Origin: JAZGER01 sp036480335
GTDB lineage: Bacteria > Pseudomonadota > Gammaproteobacteria > DSM-19610
Direction of reading: 5' to 3'
Length of the DNA stretch: 40,993 bases
NCBI GenBank assembly: GCA_036480335.1
Contig: JAZGGH010000018.1
Coordinates: forward strand, 1-40,993
Below, piece after piece: positions 26,092 through 34,700 of this stretch. The notes under the pieces are model-generated. The model ran no database searches, was not told the origin of the DNA, and worked only from the letters and a program-made list of their open reading frames with translations. How positions within the stretch are numbered: position 1 is the stretch's first letter; the number at the start of each line of letters is the position of its first letter. The position numbers and the translations under genes were made by a program.

Positions 26092-26200
26092 GGAACCTCT
26101 GATTAATTCAGTAAAAAGCTGTTGGTAGGTTGGGCTTCGTGCCTCAGCCCAACCTACACTGCATGGACATTTGAGTATTCATGAATTAATCAGAGGTTCC
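26092..26200. mobile_element. MITE-like element (109 bases) carrying a nested hairpin repeat
   Basis: The ends are GGAACCTCTGATTAATTCA (26092-26110) and its perfect reverse complement (26182-26200), giving 19-base terminal repeats. TTA flanks both sides (26089-26091 and, after one extra C, 26202-26204), fitting the TNA target duplication of some IS5-family groups. The ends resemble those of the IS5-family element at 40660 (shared CTCT and ATTAATTCA). Inside is the palindrome GTAGGTTGGGCT/AGCCCAACCTAC (26125-26157). It lies between the convergent ATPase and cbpM genes and could serve as a two-way terminator. Confidence 0.75.
26125..26157. repeat. Palindromic repeat, second copy of the TAGGTTGGGCT family
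   Basis: The 12-base arms GTAGGTTGGGCT and AGCCCAACCTAC are perfect and enclose a nine-base loop. The arms equal the outer arms of the double palindrome at 20208-20283, while the inner hairpin is absent here. The repeat sits wholly inside the MITE-like element, so either the MITE captured it or it inserted into the MITE. Confidence 0.7.
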
Positions 26201-26237
26201 CTTAACTATAACTAACGTTACCAGTAATCACCTTCCA

Positions 26238-26259
26238 TTGATGAAAATCAATATCACGA
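26238..26259 (+). promoter_or_regulatory. Second perfect FNR-type box with the same right-hand extension
   Basis: TTGAT-GAAA-ATCAA (26238-26251) is a perfect FNR consensus, followed by TATCACGA exactly as at the hydrogenase site. A -10-like TACACT begins at 26274, 36 bases from the box start, the same offset as TTAAAT at the hyp promoter; the box would be at -41.5 from a start near 26286. Rightward transcription would run antisense into cbpM; no convincing sense gene lies there. It could drive a small or antisense RNA, or be an orphan site. Confidence 0.6.
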
Positions 26260-26333
26260 AAGAATCCCACTGTTACACTGACTATATTTATACAAAAGGC
26301 CAACCCGCATGTATACCTTTGATGAGCTTCAAA

Positions 26334-26642
26334 TCAATCCACCTCAAAACGCCCCAAACGAGTACGCAGTGTGTAGATTTCATCCAGTAGATCCAGTGCC
26401 AGAGCGACGCCCGCAAGGTTGACACCCAGATCACGTTGCAGGTGCATCGCTCTCTGCGCACGTTGCAGACTGATGGCAGAAAACTTCCATTGCCTCTGCT
26501 CAACACCGACAGGTTCCAGCACACCTTCATCAACCAGCTGAATAACCCATTCCGCATGTTGCGAACAGGCATTGCAAAGATCACCGAGAGTCAATTCAAG
26601 CTGCTCTTCCAGTAATAGTCCAGTGAGTATTTCTTCATTCAT
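26334..26642 (-). CDS. cbpM: CbpM, modulator of the CbpA co-chaperone
   Basis: This 102-residue helical protein has a MerR-like winged-helix layout: LTLGDLCNACSQHAEWVIQLVDEGVLEPVG, then WKFSAISLQRAQRAMHLQRDLGVNLAGVALALDLLDEI. That is the pattern of the CbpM family, which binds the J-domain of CbpA and blocks its stimulation of DnaK. The gene starts seven bases after the CbpA stop on the same strand, the usual arrangement. The family similarity is clear in the central VNLAGVALALDLLDEI segment. Confidence 0.88.
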   Translation of the reverse strand: MNEEILTGLLLEEQLELTLGDLCNACSQHAEWVIQLVDEGVLEPVGVEQRQWKFSAISLQRAQRAMHLQRDLGVNLAGVALALDLLDEIYTLRTRLGRFEVD

Positions 26643-26649
26643 GACGGTA

Positions 26650-27621
26650 TTACACTCCCAGTTTGCTGCGCGGGTTATAAGCCAGTTCCTGTTCCATTTT
26701 ACGGAAAAGGTCCTTTGCGCTGTCAGTATCGGCTGCGGGTACGGTGATTTGCGGCATCACATAAAGATCGCCCGGTGGTTTACCCGGTATCCCACGGCCT
26801 TTCAGGCGTAGTTTGCGTCCACTGCCAGCGCTAGTACCAGTGCCAGCAGGAATTTTCATATCCAGAGCGCCATTGGGTGTTGGTACTTTCACACTCGCTC
26901 CCAGGGCAGCCTCCCATGGAGTAATCGGCAAATCCAGATAAACGTCTCGGCCTTCTACCCGATACACAGAGTGTGGATTGAATTCAATTTCCAGGTACAA
27001 ATCGCCAGATCTGCCTTCACCGATACCGGGTGAACCCTGACCAGAGAGGCGTATTCTCTGCCCTTGCCTGACACCTTTCGGGATTTTTACATTCAAGGTA
27101 CGTTCGCGGGTAATTACACGCCCCTGTCTGTCGACTTCAGGCGAACGCAGTGTAATTCCGCGCGATGCACCACGATAGGCATCCTCAAGATCAATCAATA
27201 CTTTGGCATGATGATCTTCACCTTGTGCATGGTAACCCGTGTGCGTCCGTCCAGCCTGACTAGACTGGGAACCCGCGAAGCCTTGCCCAAACAGGGAATC
27301 AAAAAAATCACTGTATGCGGCGGCATCTGCTTCGGTATAACCACCACCTCGAAACTCAAAACCGGCATCCCAGTCCGGTGGCGGATTGAAATCCTCACCG
27401 GTTTTCCAGTTTTTGCCAAGTTGATCATAGGCTGCACGCTTTTCCGGGTCTTTCAGAACCTCATAGGCCTCCCCGAGTTCTTTGAACTTGACTTCTGCAT
27501 CCGCTTCCTTGCTAACATCGGGGTGAAACTTGCGTGCCAGTTTACGGTAGACGCGCTTGATCTCGTCCTGACTGGCGTCACGTTTGACACCGAAGACTGC
27601 ATAATAATCTTTAAACTCCAT
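26650..27621 (-). CDS. cbpA: CbpA/DnaJ-class co-chaperone
   Basis: The 323-residue protein has an N-terminal J-domain (about 1-70: KDYYAVFGVKRDASQDEIKR, HPD at 33-35), a Gly/Phe-rich linker (about 75-135) and two C-terminal substrate-binding barrels (VKIPKGVRQGQRIRLSGQG; PWEAALGASVKVPTPNG; LRLKGRGIPG). It lacks the zinc-finger region of true DnaJ, so it is a class II J-protein like CbpA, which works with DnaK and can bind DNA in E. coli. It is the first gene of a cbpA-cbpM operon and diverges from the Crp/Fnr-family gene across a spacer with a perfect palindrome. Confidence 0.94.
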   Translation of the reverse strand: MEFKDYYAVFGVKRDASQDEIKRVYRKLARKFHPDVSKEADAEVKFKELGEAYEVLKDPEKRAAYDQLGKNWKTGEDFNPPPDWDAGFEFRGGGYTEADAAAYSDFFDSLFGQGFAGSQSSQAGRTHTGYHAQGEDHHAKVLIDLEDAYRGASRGITLRSPEVDRQGRVITRERTLNVKIPKGVRQGQRIRLSGQGSPGIGEGRSGDLYLEIEFNPHSVYRVEGRDVYLDLPITPWEAALGASVKVPTPNGALDMKIPAGTGTSAGSGRKLRLKGRGIPGKPPGDLYVMPQITVPAADTDSAKDLFRKMEQELAYNPRSKLGV

Positions 27622-27686
27622 TCATTGCTCCACGTTACAGAATAAGTTTCTATAGAGAAAAAATAATCCGGTAATGCTGTTGTGTA

Positions 27687-27702
27687 TGTCACTTAAGTGA
27701 CA
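27687..27702. promoter_or_regulatory. Perfect 16-base palindrome TGTCACTTAAGTGACA, candidate Crp/Fnr-family operator
   Basis: TGTCA-CTTAAG-TGACA has the two five-base half sites and six-base spacer typical of Crp/Fnr-family operators (CRP: TGTGA-N6-TCACA; CooA: TGTCA-N6-CGACA). It lies 85 bases before the ATG of the Crp/Fnr-family gene and 65 bases before that of cbpA, between the two divergent genes. A second copy with another spacer lies just after the regulator gene, at 28545. Autoregulation and control of cbpA are inferred. Confidence 0.65.
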
Positions 27703-27787
27703 GGAATTGCCATTGCCTGCCATGCAAAATTCTATATACTGCTATATTTAAGCCTTTCCATTGCAATCAATGCTACGGAGAAAACCC

Positions 27788-28540
27788 ATGAAACGGGATC
27801 CGGGTTATTTTAACCACTGTAAGCAGGTATTGTCCCATTCACCTTTGTTCGAAAGGCTGGAGGATGGGCTACTTGATGACATGTTATCCCTGTTTCGTCG
27901 CGATACCTGGCGAAGGGGGGTGCAGCTTGACCCGATTGTTTTCCAGGAACGTTTTTACCTCCTGATAGAGGGCCGACTTGAAGTCATGCGCATTAACCCG
28001 GACACAGGTCGAAGCATTACCCTGAGCTTACTGGGGCCGGGTGATGGAATTGATGTTGTCACCCTGTTGAACACACAGCCTCATGAAGTTACACCCGTCG
28101 CAATTGATGATATTTCTCTGATTTCTGTACCGATACAGGATGCCCGTGTGTGGATAGATCGGCATCCGGAATTCAACCGGAATTTTCTACCGTATCTGGG
28201 TGAGCAGATACGTCAGATGGAAGACCTGGCTACAGACCTTGCCTTGCATGACACCATGACACGGCTGGCACGATTGATCCTGCGGCATATTGCACCAGAG
28301 CATCCTGATGGCAGAAATGATAAATACCCGTTGACTCTTATTAACGATCTGCACGATGAATCTCTTGCCAGAATGATCGGATCAGTACGCCAGATCGTTA
28401 ACCGCCATCTTCAGTACTGGCGGAAACAGGGTGTTTTGCACAAGCATAAATTCCAGATGCAGGTTGCTGATCTGGAGTCTCTACATGCGTATGCCGGGGA
28501 TGCCCTCAAACATAGCGAAAAAAATAAAAAGGCATCCTGA
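27788..28540 (+). CDS. Crp/Fnr-family transcriptional regulator without FNR cysteine cluster
   Basis: The 250-residue protein has a cyclic-nucleotide-binding-like beta roll (about 20-130: FYLLIEGRLEVMRINPDTGR, LLGPGDGIDVVTLL), a long dimer helix (about 140-165) and a C-terminal winged helix with DESLARMIGSVRQIVNRHLQYWRKQGVL. It has only one Cys (residue 11), so it cannot carry the FNR 4Fe-4S cluster, and the cAMP-contact residues of CRP are not evident, so the ligand is unknown. In the recognition helix, R-Q-I-V-N-R replaces CRP R-E-T-V-G-R: the Glu to Gln change is the one recalled for CooA, which reads TGTCA half sites. GGAG seven bases before the ATG at 27788 fixes the start. TGTCA-N6-TGACA sites lie on both sides of the gene. 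Confidence 0.92.
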   Translation: MKRDPGYFNHCKQVLSHSPLFERLEDGLLDDMLSLFRRDTWRRGVQLDPIVFQERFYLLIEGRLEVMRINPDTGRSITLSLLGPGDGIDVVTLLNTQPHEVTPVAIDDISLISVPIQDARVWIDRHPEFNRNFLPYLGEQIRQMEDLATDLALHDTMTRLARLILRHIAPEHPDGRNDKYPLTLINDLHDESLARMIGSVRQIVNRHLQYWRKQGVLHKHKFQMQVADLESLHAYAGDALKHSEKNKKAS

Positions 28541-28544
28541 ATAC

Positions 28545-28560
28545 TGTCACCTGGATGACA
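28545..28560. promoter_or_regulatory. Second TGTCA-N6-TGACA site, upstream of the DUF1269-like gene
   Basis: TGTCA-CCTGGA-TGACA starts five bases after the regulator stop codon. It has the same half sites and spacing as 27687-27702, but a different spacer. TATAAA at 28571-28576 could be the -10 of a promoter for the next gene, which would place the site over the -35 region. Two such sites around one Crp/Fnr-family gene are unlikely by chance. It may also form a weak hairpin in the transcript. Confidence 0.6.
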
Positions 28561-28592
28561 GCAACGCCAGTATAAATTAGTAACATGAAAAA

Positions 28593-29093
28593 ATGCTTCA
28601 GGGTCTATCTTATTCCAGGAAAAACAGTTGTGTTTCGATTTACAAAACACGCATAGCTGTAGGCGAGGCAATTGACAATCTGAAGCTGAAGAATTTCAAT
28701 TTGCAGCATGTTTCTATCATTGACACAGGGTTTCACAATGCTGTCCACAGTATTGATTTTTACCGTACAAATGAACTTATATGCTTTCATGGCAAACAGA
28801 ATACCGCTTTCTTCTGGGTGTCAGAATTTGGTCCACTGGTGGCTGCTGGAGCCATCGTCCCTATACTGATTAAAGGGCACGACACAAGCCATGCCAGTGA
28901 TTGCTTTGGCTTCGACACACTGGCTGCCGCCTTTTTCAATATCGGCATACCCAGAAGCAGTATTGCTCGCTATGAGCAAGCACTCATGGCAGATCAGTGT
29001 TTACTGATTGTTCATGGTGAACGCAATGATGTAGAACAGGCTTGCTATCTATTGCATAGCGACACTCAGCAGGTGGCAGTACATGTCGCCTGA
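28593..29093 (+). CDS. DUF1269-like stress-associated protein (diverged)
   Basis: The 166-residue protein follows the DUF1269 / general-stress layout: SIYKTRIAVGEAIDNLKLKNFNLQHVSII at the start, HSIDFYRTNELICFHGKQ, then a short hydrophobic part (FGPLVAAGAIVPILI), and a C-terminal IGIPRSSIARYEQALMADQCLLIVHG with an HGE turn. The usual long glycine-rich membrane segment after GKQ (an FWGGLWG-type stretch) is shortened to about ten residues. The start is uncertain: ATG at 28593 lacks a ribosome binding site, and an ATG at 28586 in another frame runs into a stop. It follows the Crp/Fnr-family gene and a TGTCA-N6-TGACA site, and is followed at once by the CBM48 protein, suggesting a small stress operon. 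Confidence 0.6.
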   Translation: MLQGLSYSRKNSCVSIYKTRIAVGEAIDNLKLKNFNLQHVSIIDTGFHNAVHSIDFYRTNELICFHGKQNTAFFWVSEFGPLVAAGAIVPILIKGHDTSHASDCFGFDTLAAAFFNIGIPRSSIARYEQALMADQCLLIVHGERNDVEQACYLLHSDTQQVAVHVA

Positions 29094-29114
29094 AATATGA
29101 GAGGAGATTTAACA

Positions 29115-29423
29115 ATGAGTCTATCGAAACGTTATCTAAAAACCCGGCCGCAGTGTAAAGTGACCTTTCGGATTCCAAGAGAAGCTTGCAATTCTGCAAG
29201 AAAAATCACACTGGCAGGCGATTTCAACAGCTGGAAAACGGATTCCTTACCCATGAAGCAACTGAAATCAGGTGACTTTACCCTGACACTTGATTTACCC
29301 ACAGAACACAGTTACCAGTTTCGCTATCTCTATGACGGACAGATCTGGGAAAACGACTGGGAAGCAGATGATTATATGCCCAGCGGTGTTGGTGATACTG
29401 AAAACTCGGTTGTGGTTGTTTGA
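29115..29423 (+). CDS. Stand-alone CBM48 (AMPK/isoamylase-N-like glycan-binding) domain protein
   Basis: This 102-residue protein is almost a single early-set immunoglobulin-like domain: KVTFRIPREACNSARKITLAGDFNSW, then GDFTLTLDLPTEHSYQFRYLYDGQIWENDWEADDY and ENSVVVV. The GDFNSW and YQFRYLYDG motifs are typical of CBM48 in glycogen-branching enzymes and AMPK beta, which bind glycogen. There is no catalytic domain. AGGAG eight bases before the ATG at 29115 is decisive over an ATG at 29097. It lies 21 bases after the DUF1269-like gene, apparently in one transcript. Such small proteins often occur with stress or regulatory genes; its target here is unknown. Confidence 0.85.
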   Translation: MSLSKRYLKTRPQCKVTFRIPREACNSARKITLAGDFNSWKTDSLPMKQLKSGDFTLTLDLPTEHSYQFRYLYDGQIWENDWEADDYMPSGVGDTENSVVVV

Positions 29424-29618
29424 ATTGACATTTCTTATCGGAAAAGCTCCATGCTGGCACAATTCCCGGAATTTGGTATGATATCGCGCGGCAGATAGGT
29501 CACTTGCCAGAATCATTTTTATCAGAATCAACAGACTTGTATAACCGGGCTGAATCCCTGGATGGTATGCAGAGACTGGTTTTTCACACCAAATTTATGC
29601 CCGGGAGCCCTTAAAAGA

Positions 29619-31622
29619 ATGTCAGAAAAAGTACCGACAACGTCAAGACCTGCTGAAACACCCAGGCCACCTGATACTACCAGGCCGTGGCTCACACAGG
29701 GCATTGCAGCTGTCATTTTTGCTATTCTGGGGATCTGGCTCGCAACTATCGTTCCCACTATTGAAGTCGCCTGGGTCTGCGGCATTCTGTTACTCACTAT
29801 CTATATGTTCGTTTTTGAGATTGTTGAGGTTGATGTTGCAGCTATCTGCATCATGGTATTACTCGGCCTGATGTCGTTGTTTGGTCCTTTTGTTGGGCTG
29901 GAGGAGCCTTTTGTGCCGACATCTCACCTGTTTGATGGGTTTGCGAGTAATGCCGTGATGTCAATTATTGCGGTAATGATTATCGGTAAGGGGCTGGATA
30001 AAACCGGTCTTATGGGCGTTGTTGCCAGCACAATTCTCAAGTACGGCGGTAAAACGGAAGGGCGGATTATTCCACTGATTTCAGGTACTGTGGGTATCAT
30101 TTCCAGTTTTATGCAAAATGTTGGGGCAGCAGCGTTATTCCTGCCGGTTGTCAGTCGAATTTCTGCCCGTTCAGGTTTACCACTCTCGCGCCTGCTTATG
30201 CCAATGGGCTTCTGTGCGATTCTTGGCGGTACAGTCACGATGGTTGGCTCCAGCCCGTTGATTCTCCTCAATGATCTGATTCTGACGTCCAATCAGGCAT
30301 TGCCAGCAGACCAGAAAATGAGCACCTTTCATCTGTTTGATGTTACCCCGATCGGGATTGCTCTGCTGGTGACGGGTATCATCTATTTTCTGCTGTTGGG
30401 GCGATTTGTTTTACCTCAGGTAAAATCGGAAAGCAGCACAGTTGGTTCGAATACAGCCAATTATTTCAATGAAGTCTATGGCATTGATTATGCGCTGTTT
30501 GAAGTTCATGTGCCTGAAGGTAGCCCACTCATTGGTTTGAAGTTTGATGATGTCGAGTCTGATTCAAGAATCCGTATTATTGCAACCTTACGCAATGATA
30601 AACAAACTCGCATCGGCCCGGGTGCTCTGGCACGAGATGTCGGCATTGAGGCAGGCATGATTATGGGTCTACTGGCAGCACCCAAAAATGTCAGTGATTT
30701 TGTTGAAAAATATGGCCTGAACCTGCATAAAACCATAGAGGCTTTTAGCGAAACCCTGTCATCAACTCTTTCAGGTATTGGTGAAGTGGTTATCCCTCCG
30801 GGTTCCTCACTTGTTGGTAAAAGTGCACGTGATGTCTGGTTGCGCAACACCTACGGTATTGCTCTGGTAGGTCTACATCGCAATGGCGAAACGCTTCGTG
30901 AAGGCGATAATATCCGAGATTTACCTCTTCAGGCCGGTGATACTCTGGTCGTACACACGAGCTGGGATGCCTTGCAACGGTTGGAAAAGGATAAAAATTT
31001 CCTGGTTGTTACCACAGAATATCCACATGAAGAAATGCGTCCAAACAAGGTTTGTCACGCACTGTTCTTTTTCCTGATTGCCCTTAGTCTGGTGTTGTTT
31101 TCTGATCTGCGTCTGTCGGTGTCATTACTCACAGGTGCATTGGGCATGGTGTTGTCAGGTGTGTTGAGCATGGACGAGGCCTATGAAGCAGTAAGCTGGA
31201 AAACCGTCTTCTTACTGGCCAGCCTGATCCCCTTAGGAATGGCGGTGGAAAATACCGGCACAGCCGCATGGATTGCCGAACAGACGCTGAATTTCCTCGG
31301 CGATGTACCCATCTGGGTCTTACAGGCCGCACTCGCTATCCTGGCAACCTTTTTTACACTGGTTATGTCAAATGTGGGTGCCACCGTATTACTGGTACCA
31401 CTGGCGGTTAACCTGGCGATCAAGGCCGGCGCGGATCCAGCCGTGTTTGCCCTGACTGTTGCTCTGGCCACATCCAATTCTTTCCTCATCCCAACCCATC
31501 AGGTTAATGCACTATTGATGGGGCCTGGAGGGTATCGGGTGCCAGATTACATGCGTGCAGGCAGCATTATGAGTATCCTGTTCCTGATCGTTATGCTGAC
31601 AATGATGAACCTATTGTACTAA
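29619..31622 (+). CDS. SLC13/DASS-type permease with two RCK_C domains
   Basis: The 667-residue membrane protein of the Na+/dicarboxylate-sulfate family has N-terminal helices, MQNVGAAALFLPVV and MGFCAILGGTVTMVGSSPLILLND (the family substrate motif region). Two cytoplasmic TrkA-C/RCK_C domains follow (about 270-355: ALFEVHVPEGSPLIG; about 380-455: VIPPGSSLVGKSARDVW and LQAGDTLVVH), then C-terminal helices with SNVGATVLLVPLAVNLA and TSNSFLIPTHQVNALLMGPGGY. This is the layout of SAC1/SLT-like permeases, proposed to carry sulfate or other anions. The open frame reaches 29562, but ATG at 29619 (MSEKVPTT) is the natural start. It appears monocistronic. Confidence 0.9.
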   Translation: MSEKVPTTSRPAETPRPPDTTRPWLTQGIAAVIFAILGIWLATIVPTIEVAWVCGILLLTIYMFVFEIVEVDVAAICIMVLLGLMSLFGPFVGLEEPFVPTSHLFDGFASNAVMSIIAVMIIGKGLDKTGLMGVVASTILKYGGKTEGRIIPLISGTVGIISSFMQNVGAAALFLPVVSRISARSGLPLSRLLMPMGFCAILGGTVTMVGSSPLILLNDLILTSNQALPADQKMSTFHLFDVTPIGIALLVTGIIYFLLLGRFVLPQVKSESSTVGSNTANYFNEVYGIDYALFEVHVPEGSPLIGLKFDDVESDSRIRIIATLRNDKQTRIGPGALARDVGIEAGMIMGLLAAPKNVSDFVEKYGLNLHKTIEAFSETLSSTLSGIGEVVIPPGSSLVGKSARDVWLRNTYGIALVGLHRNGETLREGDNIRDLPLQAGDTLVVHTSWDALQRLEKDKNFLVVTTEYPHEEMRPNKVCHALFFFLIALSLVLFSDLRLSVSLLTGALGMVLSGVLSMDEAYEAVSWKTVFLLASLIPLGMAVENTGTAAWIAEQTLNFLGDVPIWVLQAALAILATFFTLVMSNVGATVLLVPLAVNLAIKAGADPAVFALTVALATSNSFLIPTHQVNALLMGPGGYRVPDYMRAGSIMSILFLIVMLTMMNLLY

Positions 31623-31767
31623 TTCAGAGAGAAGCCAGCTATGGCCACAGCGTATCGCGCTCTCTTCACGGTTTTCTTTTTACCTGCTTTTCCATTGGCT
31701 CTGCCGCAAGCGTTGCCCTGATGGGCCACTTGCGCTGGATCCTGATATGGATAAATGTGGCTTATTT

Positions 31768-34700
31768 CTAGGTCACCTCTATTCTTTGCCTGTTTCTGGC
31801 GATCAGCACATACAGCGAAGGAATCACAAACAGAGTAAACAGCGTACCGATGGCCATCCCCCCAACCAGCACCAGACCAATTGAATTCCGCGCCGAGGCG
31901 CCTGGTCCGGTGACAAAGATCAGTGGGGCATGTCCGGCAATCGTGGCAATAGTCGTCATCAAAATCGGTCTTAACCGGGTTTTCGCTGCATCCTGAATGG
32001 CCGCTATTTTCGATAGACCTTTCTCCTGCAGCTTGTTGGCAAACTCAACAATCAGGATGCCGTTTTTTGCGACCAGCCCTACCAGAGTGACCAAACCAAC
32101 CTGTGAATAGATATTCAATGTGGTCGTCCAGCCGTTGGTCCAGTAGGGAATATTCGGATTTGGCATTTTCAGGAAAGTGAATATCAGTGCACCAAATAAT
32201 GCCAGTGGCACGGAACCGGCAAGAATGACAAAGGGATCGCGAAAACTGTTGAACTGCGCCGACAACACCAGAAAGATTAGTAGTATCGCCATGCTAAACG
32301 CTGGCAGAAATTTGTTGCCTTCAAGTTTCAGCTGCCGTGATTCTCCCGTGTAATTGAGGGTGTAACCACCGGGCAGAATTTTAGCGGCTTCTGTTTCCAG
32401 AAAACTCAGGGCTTCTTCCAGTGTCACGGTGGAAACGCCACTGATTTTAACGGCATTGAACTGTTGAAAGCGTTTCAGTGAACGAGCAACGGTTGAATGT
32501 TTGAGTGTCGCGACCGTACTCAGTTTTACCAGCGTACCCTCTGGCCCGGTAATATAGATTTCCTGTAATTGTTCGGGCGTCAAGCGGTCAATGCGTTTTA
32601 CCTGAGGAATCACCTTGTAACTGCGGCCACCAATATTATAGCGGTTAACATAATTCCCACCCATCATTGCCGATACATCTGCACCGACCTGTTGCAGTGT
32701 TAAACCAAGATCAGCAACCTTGTCTCGATCAATGATCAGTTCGGTTTGCGGTTGATCGACTTTCACATCAATCAATGGTGGAAAGGCAAACAGGCCACTG
32801 GCTGTGGCTTTTTCCTGTAACTTCTGGGCAAATTCAAGGATACGTTCGGGTTCATCGGTTGAGGCGATAATAAATTCAACCGGGAAGTCGCCGCCACCCG
32901 GCAGGGCAGGCGGTGTAATAGGCAGCATACGGATACCAGGAACACTGCCCAGTTTTGGCTGAAGATCCTGAAGAATTTCGAAGATGTTTCGCTCACGTTG
33001 CTCCCAGGGTACTGTTACCATGCCACCAAAACCGGAAGAAGGACTGGTCAACTGAAAGGTGAAATCGGTTTCCGGTATGCTTAAAAAAACATCATTGGCC
33101 GCTTTTGCATACACACCGGTTTGATCCAGTGTCGCATTCGCTGAGGCATCGATAATGCCAAAAATTACGCCCTGATCTTCAATCGGTGCCAGCTCTTTTG
33201 CTGACATACTGAACATCGGAATGGTCAACAGGCTGATAATAATCCAGACCATATAAACGGCAGGGCGTGTATTCAGCGTCACAGCAAGGGCGCGTCCATA
33301 GGCTTCTCGAAGCCGGGTAAAGGTATGTGAGACCCGCGCCGCAAAACCATGTTCTTCGATTCCCGGCGTTAACAGTTTTGCCGCCATGATTGGTGACAGG
33401 GTGAGCGCGACAATACCGGAGATGGTTACTGCACCGGCAAGTGTCAGTGCGAATTCGCGGAACAGAGAACCGGTTAGTCCACCCTGCAGGCCGATGGGGA
33501 TGTACACAGCGGCCAGTGTGATGGTCATAGCGATGATCGGGCCAACCAGTTCGCGAGCGCCACGGATAGCCGCATCATATGGACTCAACCCCTCGCTGAG
33601 GTGACGTTCGACATTCTCCACCATAACGATCGCGTCATCCACCACTAGCCCCACTGATAGCACAATGGCTAGCAGTGTTAGTAGATTTATCGTGAAACCC
33701 GCTGTTTGCATCAGGAACAGGGCACCAATCAGTGACAGTGGAATTGCCACTACCGGGATCAGCACGGATCGAATCGAACCCAGGAAAAGAAAAATGATGA
33801 CAATAACAATCAGCAGTGTTTCACTGAGAGTTATGATGACATCTTTAATCGCTGCGCTGATATATTCTGTCGAGTCGTAGGCAATGCGTGATGTCAGGCC
33901 GGTTGGCAAGCCCGCTTCAATAATAGCCATGTCCTCACGCACCCGCCGGATCACATCCAGGGAATTCGCATTCGGTAACGGCCAGATACCCATAAAGACC
34001 GCTGTCTGTCCTGAGAATAGAACTTCCGTGTTGTAATCTTCTGAACCAAGCACGACATCAGCGATGTCCTGTAATCGTATATTGGCACCATCTGTATTTC
34101 GGATCACGAGCTGTTTGAATTCATCGACCGAATGCAGATCGGTATTGGCAGTCAGGTTAGCCTGGATCAACGAACCTTTCGTCTGGCCGATAGCGGTGAG
34201 AAAATTATTCGCCGCCAGTGCCTGTCGTACTTCCATGGGCGTTACGTTCATGGCTGCCATACGCTCAGGTTTTAACCAGATACGCATGGCAAAGGTCCGC
34301 GCACCAAGAATATCCGCCCGTTGCACGCCTTCGAGCGCCGATAAGCGCGGTTGCACCACACGCACCAGATAATCGGTAATTTCATTCTGTTTGAGAATAT
34401 CCGAGCTGAAACTCAAATAGGCTGCCGCGAACTTGCTATCAGCCGATTCAATATTGATGACCGGAACTTCGGCTTCCGGTGGCAGGTCATTGCGTACCTG
34501 GTCAACCTTCGAACTGATTTCTGCAAGCGCTTTGCTGGGGTCGTGGTTCAATTTCAGACGAATATTGATCGTCGATAGTCCCAGCGAACTGCTTGATTCC
34601 ACATAATCAATGCCATCTGCAGCGGCGACCGCACGTTCCAGTGGCGTGGTGATAAAGCCACGTACCAGTTCGGCACTGGCGCCCACATAAGCTGTGGTAA

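Noticed and set aside
26309..26422. A 37-residue ORF just after the second FNR box
   Set aside because: It has no good ribosome binding site, lies antisense within cbpM and shows no recognisable pattern.
27788..28540. Calling the Crp/Fnr-family protein an FNR that binds the TTGAT boxes
   Set aside because: It has a single Cys and lacks the FNR cysteine cluster, and its recognition helix lacks the E-x2-S-R residues expected for TTGAT sites.
31623..31767. Hairpin and T-rich run after the SLC13 permease as a terminator
   Set aside because: Only a six-base AGAGAG/CTCTCT stem with a long loop is present, and the T run is interrupted; too weak to annotate.
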